From: a virus
IMG/VR virus record: IMGVR_UViG_3300045256_000037
Span: 1-36,971 of that record
Strand: one strand, 5' to 3'
DNA length: 36,971 nucleotides
Shown here: positions 14,220 to 22,475 of the stretch, one piece after another
How positions within the stretch are numbered: the stretch's first letter is position 1
Layout: every line of letters starts with the position of its first letter
Position numbers and translations under genes: made by a program
Notes under the pieces: model-generated
The model's input: the letters and a program-made list of their open reading frames with translations, nothing else
Database searches by the model: none
What the model was told of the DNA's origin: nothing

Positions 14220-14834
14220 TCAGGTTTTCGGCCACATATCCGATCTGTACGAGCCCTTGGGTCCGATCTTGGCCGATGGCCGCTTGGTGATGTTGATTTG
14301 TGCCATCATGGCGGAAACGATGCGCAAATTTGGCGGTATTCTGATCAAGTCCGCCGTGTTTGTGTCTGTGTCGGAGGCTAGAAGAGATTCGATAATCTCG
14401 CGCGGGAAGATGCAGACGCCAATTTCTGAATCTGATGCCGACGCAAGTTCGGCCATTGTGTTCACGAAAACGGCAAGCGAGCTTTCGCTATCTATAGCCG
14501 AAGCCGCCTCAATTAGCGGATTAGCGAAGATGCCAAGCGAGCTTTCCGTGTCGGCGGCGGTTGCCAGTTCGGAGATGATCCCCGGCAAGACGCGAAGGCC
14601 GGTTTCCGTGTCGTTGGCCGAAATGGATTCGGCAATCGAATTTGGAAAGATGCAAAGTCCAGTGCCCGAATCCGAGGACGATGCCGCCTCACTGACCGCG
14701 CTCGGGAAAATGCCGAGTGAACTGTCTGCATCGGACGCCGATGCGGACTCCGCCACGGCGGCATCGTATGTGTTGTTAGCATCCTCGAAGCGTGCGAGCG
14801 GGCTTCGACCCGGCGAGCCGCGTCCGGGAACCAT
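14220..14834 (-). CDS. Tail fibre-type protein with seven 20-residue repeats
   Basis: A 204-residue protein. Residues 26-165 are seven consecutive 20-residue repeats with pattern (A/S)-x-(A/S)-E-(S/L/A)-x-(S/T)-A-x-D-(S/T)-(E/D)-x-x-L-x-(I/V)-F-x-(N/S). The last repeat is degenerate. A basic C-terminal 39 residues follow. Such Ala/Ser-rich repeats with a spaced Asp-(Ser/Thr)-Glu are typical of extended fibre or surface proteins of phages of Alphaproteobacteria. The location among receptor-binding candidates supports a fibre or spacer role. A ggagg ribosome site precedes the ATG. Confidence 0.65.
   Translation of the reverse strand: MVPGRGSPGRSPLARFEDANNTYDAAVAESASASDADSSLGIFPSAVSEAASSSDSGTGLCIFPNSIAESISANDTETGLRVLPGIISELATAADTESSLGIFANPLIEAASAIDSESSLAVFVNTMAELASASDSEIGVCIFPREIIESLLASDTDTNTADLIRIPPNLRIVSAMMAQINITKRPSAKIGPKGSYRSDMWPKT
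14340..14759 (-). repeat. Seven imperfect 60-bp repeats
   Basis: Seven in-frame units of 60 bp encode the 20-residue repeats of the fibre-type protein. They are diverged at DNA level, so this is an old duplication series rather than a fresh slippage tract. Confidence 0.8.
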
Positions 14835-14866
14835 GTCGCGCCTCCGTGATTAGAATTAGGCAGGCC

Positions 14867-15340
14867 TCACAATTGCGCCGCTTGAAGGAACAGAGCATCG
14901 ACTTGCGCATCGCTCAGACCGATGGCCTGGGCGAGACCCGCAAGCAGCGGGTCATCGCGGCGGATTTCGAGCGCATAGTCCCAAGTAATCTTGGCTGCGG
15001 GACCAGCAGCCTCGACCGCCTTCTCGACCTGCTCTGTCAGTCCGGCCGCTTCGATGGCGAGGCGCGCTTGCCGGGGGGTCACGGACACCGGCACCGGCGG
15101 AGGCGGCGCATCCTCCACGTCGTATTCCTCGCGCCACGCACCGTCCTTGTCCTGCACGTAGCGGGGCGCGCCGACCTTGACCTTGCCGTCAGGAACGGCG
15201 AAGGGCTCGGCTGCGGCAAGCCCGTGCGCGGCAAGGTCGTCCGCGGTCCAAATCCCATCATCGAGATACTGAGCAATCTTGCTCGGGTCGAGAGCAGGGC
15301 TCCAAGCCAGAGGCTGACCGTCTTTGAGGATGATCTTCAT
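14867..15340 (-). CDS. Tail-associated phage protein, possible fibre chaperone
   Basis: A 157-residue protein. ATG 15340 overlaps the upstream stop (ATGA) and is preferred over a longer in-frame start. The N-terminus (KIILKDGQPLAW) is beta-like, and a Pro-rich linker (PPPPVPV) leads to a helical C-terminus: PRQARLAIEAAGL, ITWDYALEIRRDDPLL and GLSDAQVDALFLQAAQL. That C-terminal block is widespread in small tail-fibre-linked phage proteins, often thought to help fibre assembly. The chaperone role is inferred from this and from the adjacent LamG-like protein. Confidence 0.7.
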   Translation of the reverse strand: MKIILKDGQPLAWSPALDPSKIAQYLDDGIWTADDLAAHGLAAAEPFAVPDGKVKVGAPRYVQDKDGAWREEYDVEDAPPPPVPVSVTPRQARLAIEAAGLTEQVEKAVEAAGPAAKITWDYALEIRRDDPLLAGLAQAIGLSDAQVDALFLQAAQL

Positions 15341-16239
15341 ATTCCGAACCTCGCACGCAAAGCATTCCACAGCGCTTGCACATTCGCCTGCGAGAGTGCG
15401 GCGTTCCACATGCAGATGACCGCTACGCGGCCACCAGAGGGCGGCGGAGCACCAGCATTACCCGCTGCAAGCAACTGAAAGGTGAAGGCGGCGTTGCTCG
15501 TGGTCGGGCTCGTATAGGTCCCGTTGAAAGTCTCGACCGTGCCATCAAGAAAGAAGAACGATCCCCCGGCACCAGCAGGTTCGTTCAGGCTTACTGCAAT
15601 CATGTGCCACGCGCCAGCGGTCAGCGTAAGAGTGGACGAGGCTATATTCTGCGTTGTTGTCCCGTTTTTTTGCTGGATAGACATGCTACCGTTAGAACCC
15701 AGGAGCATATCTATCCCCGGCCCTTGGCTGGTTCCGGCATCGCCCATAACCGCGCATAAGGCGATCGAGGCCGGCCGGTAAAACATCAGAAACGTCCAGG
15801 CCGCATTATCCTTGTGCAGGGACTGCATCCAGGTTTCGTTGGTCGTGTCGTAGGTGAAATAATCACCGCCATCGACCGACCAGTACTCGTTGCTGCTGAG
15901 CCCTCCTGCCGTGCCATTGAAGGTCGGCTCGGCAGCATCGCCTGTGGTGGAGGTTCCGCGATAGAAATCATAGCCATTGGCGGTCAGATCAAGCCATTTG
16001 GCCGTCTGCACGCTGGCATTGTAAGAATTTGCATCCCCTGCATCGAGCACGAACTGTAGGCCGCTCGTAAGGCCAAGCCGCTGAATGATTTTATAGGCTG
16101 ACCCGCTTGGGCATGTCAGCGCCGGGGCAAGGCCGGGGATAACCGCTTCGCGCGGAATCTCAGCGCGCTCTAGATGTCCCGCCCGGATAATGGCTGGCTT
16201 CGGCGGCAGCCACAGCTTAGGCGGAAGATCATAGATCAT
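15337..16239 (-). CDS. Concanavalin A/LamG-like tail protein, receptor-binding candidate
   Basis: A 300-residue protein. After a Pro-rich N-terminus, residues about 60-300 have the strand pattern of a jelly-roll concanavalin A/LamG-like domain: FVLDAGDANSY, WLDLTANGYDF, FTFLMFYRPAS, LTLTAGAWHMIAVSLNE, FFLDGTVETFNGTY, and the closing VAVICMWNAALSQANVQALWN, which is a typical LamG ending. Such domains in phage tails bind host glycans, so receptor binding is a reasonable inference. ATGA overlaps link it to both neighbours. Confidence 0.75.
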   Translation of the reverse strand: MIYDLPPKLWLPPKPAIIRAGHLERAEIPREAVIPGLAPALTCPSGSAYKIIQRLGLTSGLQFVLDAGDANSYNASVQTAKWLDLTANGYDFYRGTSTTGDAAEPTFNGTAGGLSSNEYWSVDGGDYFTYDTTNETWMQSLHKDNAAWTFLMFYRPASIALCAVMGDAGTSQGPGIDMLLGSNGSMSIQQKNGTTTQNIASSTLTLTAGAWHMIAVSLNEPAGAGGSFFFLDGTVETFNGTYTSPTTSNAAFTFQLLAAGNAGAPPPSGGRVAVICMWNAALSQANVQALWNALRARFGI

Positions 16240-16922
16240 GTCGTCCTCACCACGCCGGTAATGACGAATCTGGTGGACGTATCGACGAAGCCGACCAGAT
16301 AGACCGTCTCCGTCGTGGAAATGGAAATCGGGAAGCTCTCAACGCCGGTCGCGACCTTGTAGTTGGTGTCGAGCGATAACGTTCTGGTCGAAGTGCTGGC
16401 CGCAACCTTCACCACGAATCCGAACAGCGGTATTGGATTGGTGATATTGGCCAGAGTACGGTTGCCGCCAAGCGTCACCGACCCGTTGTTGCCGTTCGCC
16501 ATGTTGAAGGTGATGGACGCGGCGTCGGCAAGCGCCTGATAGGCAATCGCAGATTGCACGTCGGCGCATCCGACGAGCTTTCCCGCCGTCCCCGCGAGCA
16601 AGGCCGCCGCGCCAGCGGGAGATACATCTACAGCCCGCGCCACCGCCGTCACGTTGACAGAGCCGGTAAAATTCACCGCGCTGCCGCCGTTGCTCGACGC
16701 CGTGACCGTGCGCGATGCGCTCGTTGCACCGGCCCCAAAAGTTATCAGCCCCTGCTCCCAGTTCGCCCCGCCGTCATCGGCACGGTATGGCGTCACATCG
16801 CCATTTACCGCGCCGGCAGCGCCAAAGCTCTGCCAGCCAGTTGGCGCCGAGACGAAGGTGAAATTCCCCGTGCCCGGTGCCGACACCGTCATCCGGGCAT
16901 TGTCGAGAAGCTTGAAGGCCAT
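16236..16922 (-). CDS. Tail fibre/baseplate-type beta-rich protein
   Basis: A 228-residue beta-rich protein. The first half has Gly-Thr-Gly-Asn-Phe and DGGANWEQGLITFG, found in phage virion proteins. The second half carries the common tail motif NGNNGSVTLGGNRTLANITNP and a final module with TRTLSLDTNYKV and VYLVGFVDTSTRFVI. No catalytic residues are evident. Probably part of the adsorption apparatus. Start and stop overlap its neighbours. Confidence 0.7.
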   Translation of the reverse strand: MAFKLLDNARMTVSAPGTGNFTFVSAPTGWQSFGAAGAVNGDVTPYRADDGGANWEQGLITFGAGATSASRTVTASSNGGSAVNFTGSVNVTAVARAVDVSPAGAAALLAGTAGKLVGCADVQSAIAYQALADAASITFNMANGNNGSVTLGGNRTLANITNPIPLFGFVVKVAASTSTRTLSLDTNYKVATGVESFPISISTTETVYLVGFVDTSTRFVITGVVRTT

Positions 16923-17509
16923 TACAGAGATGCCGTATAGCTGACGTTCAGCGTGTCGCCGCTGATAACCGCTCTGTCGCCGCCAGAGAATAGACCTGCG
17001 CTATAAAGCGTTCCGGCCGCATTGTCTTTGGTGGCAACAGCGCCGGAACCGAAGAGAAGGAAAGCGCCCTTCACCGTTCCAGTTCCGGTGATCGCGAAGC
17101 TCAGTGCCGCCGATAGCGATTTTGATCCGCCGGACGCCGCGCTCCATACCGCTGTCTTGCGGTTTCCAGAGTAGGTTGGAGCGTTGGTACCTCCCGCCTC
17201 TTTCCATCCGTTCGTGCCGTTGATCTGCGCCCCTGTGTCGCCAGCCGCAATCTCCGTGAATGAGACGGACGAAATCAGCCCCATATACGGTCCCGTTACC
17301 GTATATGACGATCCGGCAAGATATGTGTCGAGAGCGAGATTCTTGCCCTCCGTCATGACGGTGTTGATAATTTCATCGCGCCAGACGACTTTGCCATTCC
17401 TGACAAGCTCGGCGATATATCGCCCAGAGGCCGTGCATTCCTCGAAAGTAGGGCCGCCCCTTATCAGCGCACCGGACGAAACGTCATTGGCCCGCAAGAT
17501 GTCTCGCAT
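16922..17509 (-). CDS. Tail-region structural protein, paralogue of 13703-14218
   Basis: A 195-residue protein with an excellent ribosome site (taggag). From about residue 50 on it shares an ordered set of motifs with the 13703-14218 product ([47 protein letters not shown]). Its N-terminal 45 residues ([18 protein letters not shown]) are unique and may attach to another virion part. It represents one of two copies of this fold in the tail module. Confidence 0.68.
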   Translation of the reverse strand: MRDILRANDVSSGALIRGGPTFEECTASGRYIAELVRNGKVVWRDEIINTVMTEGKNLALDTYLAGSSYTVTGPYMGLISSVSFTEIAAGDTGAQINGTNGWKEAGGTNAPTYSGNRKTAVWSAASGGSKSLSAALSFAITGTGTVKGAFLLFGSGAVATKDNAAGTLYSAGLFSGGDRAVISGDTLNVSYTASL

Positions 17510-17511
17510 CG

Positions 17512-18042
17512 TTAGAATCTCCTATACTTGCACCACGATCCCTGCTTGAGCGTGGTGCTCGTTGATGCCGCCGCTGTGGCCTCGGCGAATTGAACCTGAA
17601 CCGTCCCGGCATTGGCTCCATTTAGAACCACGCCATGAATGCGGCTTGCCAAACCATCGACGGTTGCGTTGAGAGTCCCGGCAGGGATCGGGGTGACGGT
17701 TGCGCCGAACGCCGTTGCACCCGCCGCGACGGTAGTGGAATAGGAAAATTGTGAGGCGTACCTAACAGAACTCGGAGACGCAGGCCCCGTCACCGCCACC
17801 GCCAAGCCACTGCCAGAGCTTGCCGTCTCCACCAAGGTGACGTGCAAGACGCACTCAAATTCGTAATTCTCATTCGCGCCGATGATGAACGATAAACCCG
17901 TAGCGTTTACTTTCGTTGTAGAGTTGGTAACGGTTATGTCCGCCGTCGTGTTAACCGTGAACCATGTATCCGGTCCCTGAAAGGCGAACGCACGGGCGAC
18001 GAGCGTGCTCAAGACGAGCGCAGCAATAAGCATTCTGATCAT
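17512..18042 (-). CDS. Signal-peptide-bearing tail-module protein
   Basis: A 176-residue protein with a classical Sec signal peptide: Arg3, a hydrophobic core ([13 protein letters not shown]), and an AxA-type cleavage site after AFA at about residue 20. The mature part is beta-rich, Thr/Ser/Ala-rich, with exactly two cysteines (FECVLHV and the C-terminal GSWCKYRRF), a possible disulfide. Its location among tail genes suggests a virion or surface protein. An exported protein in this place is odd. No family recognised. Confidence 0.65.
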   Translation of the reverse strand: MIRMLIAALVLSTLVARAFAFQGPDTWFTVNTTADITVTNSTTKVNATGLSFIIGANENYEFECVLHVTLVETASSGSGLAVAVTGPASPSSVRYASQFSYSTTVAAGATAFGATVTPIPAGTLNATVDGLASRIHGVVLNGANAGTVQVQFAEATAAASTSTTLKQGSWCKYRRF

Positions 18043-18049
18043 TGATGGC

Positions 18050-18589
18050 CTATCCGCTGATGTAGTATCCGATGCCCGTGAAGGGCACGAATTTCAGGCT
18101 CTGGAAGTTGTTGCGCATGACGAAACTCGACGCGCCGTCTATCGTCTCACCGGCCGAAGGCAGGATCGTCACGTTATAGGCGGCAAAGTTTCCCAGTCCG
18201 TCCTTGATCTCAACCGCTCCTACTTTTGCCGATGACGCAGGCATCTGAATGGAGATTGGTGCCGCGCTCGAATTTTCCACTACGACGAACGTGTCCGTCG
18301 CATTTATCACCCAGGGCGATGCTTGGAGCTTATTTGGTGACACAAGAGCGGCCTGAAGGCTCTGCGATAACTGCGTCAGATTGTAAGTCTGATATTGCGC
18401 CGGACTTAGATCGCCGCGATAAACCAGGACAAGAACCTGCGACTGGTTGACAAGCGCCCCGGCCTGCACCACCGACATGTAATCCGGCTGAACGGTGAAG
18501 ATGCCGTTCGACTGCGTGATTTTGAGTCCGTTCGATCCTTGCGCCTGAGACGGGAACGAAGTCACAACCCTAGCAACGAGATTAGCCAT
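18050..18589 (-). CDS. Hypothetical tail-module protein
   Basis: A 179-residue protein starting at ATG 18589, which overlaps the upstream stop (TGATG). The reading frame extends upstream, but that part is out of register with the real neighbour. The sequence has a helical middle (LSPAQYQTYNLTQLSQSLQ) and a beta-rich end with ISIQMPASSAKVGAVEIKDG and TIDGASSFVM, which resembles the jelly-roll ends of tail proteins. Function not assigned; probably baseplate or fibre associated by position. Confidence 0.65.
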   Translation of the reverse strand: MANLVARVVTSFPSQAQGSNGLKITQSNGIFTVQPDYMSVVQAGALVNQSQVLVLVYRGDLSPAQYQTYNLTQLSQSLQAALVSPNKLQASPWVINATDTFVVVENSSAAPISIQMPASSAKVGAVEIKDGLGNFAAYNVTILPSAGETIDGASSFVMRNNFQSLKFVPFTGIGYYISG

Positions 18590-18999
18590 CACAGTCCCCT
18601 CACAAGAGGAAGCATGCCGACAAAGAGTTGAGTCGTTACGCCGTTGATCGTCACTAGACACCCAACGCGGAACTCGATCGCCTTCTGCGCGCCCCAATAA
18701 TCGCGAGACACCATGCCGGAATCCACGTCCCTGTCGAAATAGTCGTCGTTCACGGAACTGGCCAGGCTCGCCATGTCGTTCGGCGAGAAGGCGAAGGTGA
18801 AGAATCCGGGATTGGAAATAGTGATCCTGCCGTTGGCCTGCGTGGCCTGGAGAATCTGATTGCCGAACTTGTCCTCTACCGTAACGGTGATCGTGGCCGC
18901 CGATAGATCGACGGGCGAGCCCGTGTCGTTGTCGATCACGGAAATCGTCTGTTGCCATGTCTCTAAATTCGAGACGGGATCGAAGCGGGCGATCAGCAT
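18589..18999 (-). CDS. Small beta-sandwich tail protein, BppU-N-like
   Basis: A 136-residue protein coupled by TAATG to the tail-collar gene. The pattern FDPVSNLETWQQTISVID, then PVDLSAATITVTVEDKFG, ITISNPGFFTFAFS and AIEFRVGCLVTING is that of an immunoglobulin-like beta-sandwich, as in N-terminal domains of upper baseplate proteins. The similarity is by eye and weak. ATG 18999 is preferred over an in-frame start at 19017. Confidence 0.6.
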   Translation of the reverse strand: MLIARFDPVSNLETWQQTISVIDNDTGSPVDLSAATITVTVEDKFGNQILQATQANGRITISNPGFFTFAFSPNDMASLASSVNDDYFDRDVDSGMVSRDYWGAQKAIEFRVGCLVTINGVTTQLFVGMLPLVRGL

Positions 19000-20009
19000 T
19001 ATATCTTCACATAGCAAGTGACGGGAAGATACGGGGATAGCGTCGTCAGAGGCGTCCCCGAACCGCCAAGAGGAACGAAACCGCTGATCGTGGTTGACGC
19101 CCCGATACTTGATAGATTCGGGCCCGCCACGCCCTGTGTGCCGCTTGACGATGTTTGTGCACTCTGGAAACCCGTTCCATGCACGACATTTCCGTTATTG
19201 CTCAAGCTGGTTGACGCCGAGATATTGGCAACGCTGAGATTGACATTGGGAAGATTGGCTTGCGCTATTGCCTGATTTTGCGCGCCGCCGCCGGCGGCAA
19301 GAACCGTGTTCCCGGTAATCCTGCCCGCCGCAACGTTGCCCATATCATCAAGGCCGATGATCGCCCGGCTTCGCGCGTCGGGAAGCGTGATCGTCTTGTT
19401 GTTGGTGAAGTCTGCCGATGCCGATGCCCCGCGCCCGCCGGACACCGGGCACTGAGCGTCGGCACAACTGTTCCATAGTATGGTGTAGAGATTCTGCGTA
19501 TCGGCATTGGCCCGCTCGCTCGCCCCTGATGTTGCCGATCCGATCGTCTTGCCGTTAAGCCTAACCCATCCCGTCAGGGTTCCTGTCGAGGCCCTGCACT
19601 TGATATCGCCAGTGGCTAGAATGGTTGTCGCATCGACGCCGCCGCCTCCTCCGCCGCCAACGTTTCCTACCGTCTGAATGTTGTCGATGTCGAAGATGAC
19701 ATTCCCGCTCGCATCGACAAGTCGAGCCCTGTAGACGCCATCGGCAAGCCAGAGAGTCGGAATCCTTCCGTTGCCGTCCGTAACGAGAGGATTCGGAGCC
19801 GTCTGCGTGAGCTGATAGTCCGAAAAAATCTGTGCCGGGTTGAGAGTCCCTGCGGTATAAATGGACAACTGGGCACCGACGAGCGGCCTGCCGTTGTTGT
19901 CAACCTGTTGCGAGAGTCCGAGCCCGTACAGCGTACCGGCGGAAAAAGCCGGGGAAATTCCAATGGTTAGCAGAAGCAGCGCCGCTATGGCGCGCCTGAG
20001 CAACGTCAT
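18999..20009 (-). CDS. Tail-collar-domain protein with N-terminal signal peptide
   Basis: A 336-residue protein. Residues 1-23 form a signal peptide (two Arg, core AIAALLLLTIG, cleavage after AFS). Residues about 25-110 are a beta-rich module (YGLGLSQQVDNNGRPLVGAQ, VYRARLVDASGNVIFDID). Residues about 135-230 match the phage tail-collar fold: GWVRLNGKTIGS, NLYTILWNS and ITLPDARSRAIIGLDDMG. A glycine-rich hinge separates the two. Four cysteines lie in the mature part. A tail-tip or fibre role is likely. Ribosome site ggagat. Confidence 0.8.
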   Translation of the reverse strand: MTLLRRAIAALLLLTIGISPAFSAGTLYGLGLSQQVDNNGRPLVGAQLSIYTAGTLNPAQIFSDYQLTQTAPNPLVTDGNGRIPTLWLADGVYRARLVDASGNVIFDIDNIQTVGNVGGGGGGGVDATTILATGDIKCRASTGTLTGWVRLNGKTIGSATSGASERANADTQNLYTILWNSCADAQCPVSGGRGASASADFTNNKTITLPDARSRAIIGLDDMGNVAAGRITGNTVLAAGGGAQNQAIAQANLPNVNLSVANISASTSLSNNGNVVHGTGFQSAQTSSSGTQGVAGPNLSSIGASTTISGFVPLGGSGTPLTTLSPYLPVTCYVKI

Positions 20010-20023
20010 GGTATCATCTCCAG

Positions 20024-20254
20024 ATGGACGAGTTAGTCAGGACGGTGGTTGCTGTCCTTGCGGGTAACGCGATCACGGCCTTAGCCATTTATATTGTAAT
20101 CGCGTACCGTCGCGGGGATAGAGTCGGGGTGGCATTCGTCAACGCTGTCGCCAAGATCACACATCTTGGATGGCGGGCCGTGCAACTCTACATAGCCATA
20201 ATGTTCTTGGGCGCCTTCGCCTATGCCGCGAAGCTCTTATTGTTCGGCGGGTGA
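20024..20254 (+). CDS. Small two-segment membrane protein on opposite strand
   Basis: A 76-residue forward-strand protein in the only sizeable gap of the structural module. It has two clear hydrophobic segments (about 8-27, VVAVLAGNAITALAIYIVIA, and 54-74) around a basic loop (YRRGDRVG). Its 3' end overlaps the large ejection-protein gene tail-to-tail by 18 nt. No strong ribosome site precedes the ATG. The topology resembles a holin or a superinfection-exclusion protein. A chance reading frame cannot be excluded. Confidence 0.45.
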   Translation: MDELVRTVVAVLAGNAITALAIYIVIAYRRGDRVGVAFVNAVAKITHLGWRAVQLYIAIMFLGAFAYAAKLLLFGG

Positions 20255-22474
20255 CGCCATCAATTCGCGATAAATCCGCGCCACCAATTCTGGATGCCCT
20301 AGTTCCTTGCCTATAGACGAGGCCAGAGACTTCGTTGCCGCTTTTATACTTTTGCCGTTCTCGCGGGCATATAGCCACGCCTCATAGGCTCTCTTGGTGT
20401 TGGGATTTTCGGCGATATGCTGAACCACTTGCGGACTAAGCACTTTCTCCGCGTGTTCGATCGAGACCTCTCTTGGCGTTGCCGCTATCACTCCGCGAGA
20501 TAGCGGCCCAGTTACCTTCTCTGCTTCTCCGCCGACTCTGGCCAATCTACCCGCCGCATGGGTAACCTCCCCAACAATACGCGGTGACGATGCTGCAAGA
20601 CCAGCCAGCATGGGGATAAGAACCAGTGGATTGGCAACGACAGCAGCCATGAACCCTCCGGCTCCGCCATGAGCAGCCAATCCAAGGAGTCCCTCCATGC
20701 CGGTTACCAATTTTGCCGGAAGACCTCTGGGCATCCATGTGCTAGCCGATTGACCGGAGAGAGAGGGCATCAACTCGGGAACCTTCTTCTGGACAAGTTC
20801 TGCCAGTTTGGCTCTCGCCGTCCAGTTCGTGAACGCATTATTCCTGAGCACAGATTGCAATTTTCGCAACGCCGTGTCGTAATTGGTTTTAGACCCCTTA
20901 AGCGAGAGAGAATTCTTGAATTCATCCAGAATGTTCGATGCTCGCTCGTATGCCTTCATCACATTGGCATATTCGGGTGCCTGTTTGTTAATCTGCTCCC
21001 GTATTGCGCTCACCACTTCTCCCACCGCCCTGCGCTCGGCAGAACCATAGGGGAATCTCTCGCCGATGTCGGCGATCATCTGCTTGAGAGCATCGAACCC
21101 AGCCGCCGTGTGATATTCCTTAGGATCGAGCTGTTTCCAGAAATGGAGAGTGTCAGCGATTTCTTGGCGAATCCCCTGCGTTGATTTGTTAAGGGAAATC
21201 CCCTTGAATGTCCTAACTTTATTGGCGTTTGCAAAGGCGTCGTCGATAGGCTTGAAATCAAGAACAGTACTATCCGATGCAATCCCTCTCATGCCCTTGG
21301 TATATTCGGCAGCCCTTTCTTTGCGCAGTTCGGTTATGGCTTTATTGGCCATATCAACGGGCGCATTTGGATCGCCATAACCGCGCATCTGTGCGCGAAA
21401 AGCCTCTCCCTCTGTCCCCCCAACCTTTCCTGATCGGTATGCCTCACTGATTGCCTCCGGCCCCATTCCGCTTGTGAGGTGTCCCACTGTTTCCTTGGCA
21501 ACCTTGATAGGAGCCTTGGCGACTGTGCTAGCAGTTTTCCCGGCCAAATAAATAGGATCGGCAACACGTGCAATCTGTCCTATTCTACCTGGCATGCTCT
21601 CGACGGGAGCCGCGATTGTCGAAGCAGTAAGCGCCATCTCGGCCGGCCTTTCGGCCAGATTGCGCTTAAGCTGCTCTTTATCCCAAATGATATTGCCCTT
21701 TTCATCTCGGCGGAATCCGAGATCGTGCGCCAAGTTACGATAAAAAGGATCGGCATACTCGGTTTCGTATTGTTGTTGTCCGGGGACGAGTTCCTCGGCC
21801 ATGCCAATCAGCGTCTTCCCTAGCGCCTTGATTGTCTCGGTAGGATGAGACGCAGCTTCGGCAAATTGCCCAGCAACTTTCTCTGCATTGGCAGGAAGGT
21901 TTTGCAAAGCCGCCCTCGGTACATCGGATAGAGCATAATTGCGTGGCTGCGCAACCCTCGGGATGCCACCCTTCGGGGCAATCGTCTCCTTGCCCGCCAC
22001 TGGCTCGGGAACGATACCTGACGCTTCCTCGAAGGTAATGTAACGTGGCGTCTGGCCGCGCGCGGCCTTGGTATCTCTGTCCGGGATAGATAGCCCTTCC
22101 GTAGGCGCAATGCCCGCGCGAGCGGCCCCGTACCATGGCTTCCATCCTTTCTGCTTGGCCTGATCGAGGGCGAAGTCGATCTGCTGCTTCCAGGTTGCCG
22201 GATCGCGCGCATCTAGCCCGGTTGCCGCCGTGAAGTCGTTGCCCATCCCGGCTTGGGCGAATCCTCTTCCGCCGCTTCCATAGTGGAGTTGGAACGGGCC
22301 GAACGAGGTTCCTGCGTCTCCGGTATACTGGTTCAGCCCTTCGCTCTGCGCCACGCGAACAGCCACATCGGGATCGATCCCGCGCGCCTTGGCGGCTTCC
22401 CTGATATAGGACACGGCCGCATCCGGGCTGTACGCCCCGCCTGAAGCTTCCTCAAAGGTAATATACCTTGCCAC
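20237..22474 (-). CDS. Internal virion/ejection protein with transglycosylase-like domain
   Basis: A 745-residue protein, the largest of the window. Residues about 15-120 resemble a lysozyme-like transglycosylase: the putative catalytic Glu45 (VAQSEGLNQY) is followed by GTSFGPFQLHYG. The rest is mostly helical with long charged segments, a hydrophobic Ala/Gly-rich stretch (about 593-640) and a basic end. This matches internal proteins of podoviruses that cross the cell wall and form a DNA channel. The decapeptide RYITFEEASG occurs at residues 3-12 and again at 144-153. It is last of four ejection genes. Confidence 0.8.
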   Translation of the reverse strand: MARYITFEEASGGAYSPDAAVSYIREAAKARGIDPDVAVRVAQSEGLNQYTGDAGTSFGPFQLHYGSGGRGFAQAGMGNDFTAATGLDARDPATWKQQIDFALDQAKQKGWKPWYGAARAGIAPTEGLSIPDRDTKAARGQTPRYITFEEASGIVPEPVAGKETIAPKGGIPRVAQPRNYALSDVPRAALQNLPANAEKVAGQFAEAASHPTETIKALGKTLIGMAEELVPGQQQYETEYADPFYRNLAHDLGFRRDEKGNIIWDKEQLKRNLAERPAEMALTASTIAAPVESMPGRIGQIARVADPIYLAGKTASTVAKAPIKVAKETVGHLTSGMGPEAISEAYRSGKVGGTEGEAFRAQMRGYGDPNAPVDMANKAITELRKERAAEYTKGMRGIASDSTVLDFKPIDDAFANANKVRTFKGISLNKSTQGIRQEIADTLHFWKQLDPKEYHTAAGFDALKQMIADIGERFPYGSAERRAVGEVVSAIREQINKQAPEYANVMKAYERASNILDEFKNSLSLKGSKTNYDTALRKLQSVLRNNAFTNWTARAKLAELVQKKVPELMPSLSGQSASTWMPRGLPAKLVTGMEGLLGLAAHGGAGGFMAAVVANPLVLIPMLAGLAASSPRIVGEVTHAAGRLARVGGEAEKVTGPLSRGVIAATPREVSIEHAEKVLSPQVVQHIAENPNTKRAYEAWLYARENGKSIKAATKSLASSIGKELGHPELVARIYRELMASPAEQ

Positions 22475-22475
22475 C

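Noticed and set aside
18592-18958. N-terminal extension of the gene at 18050-18589
   Set aside because: The extension is Arg/His-rich out-of-frame translation of the neighbouring 136-residue gene; the true ATG overlaps that gene's stop.
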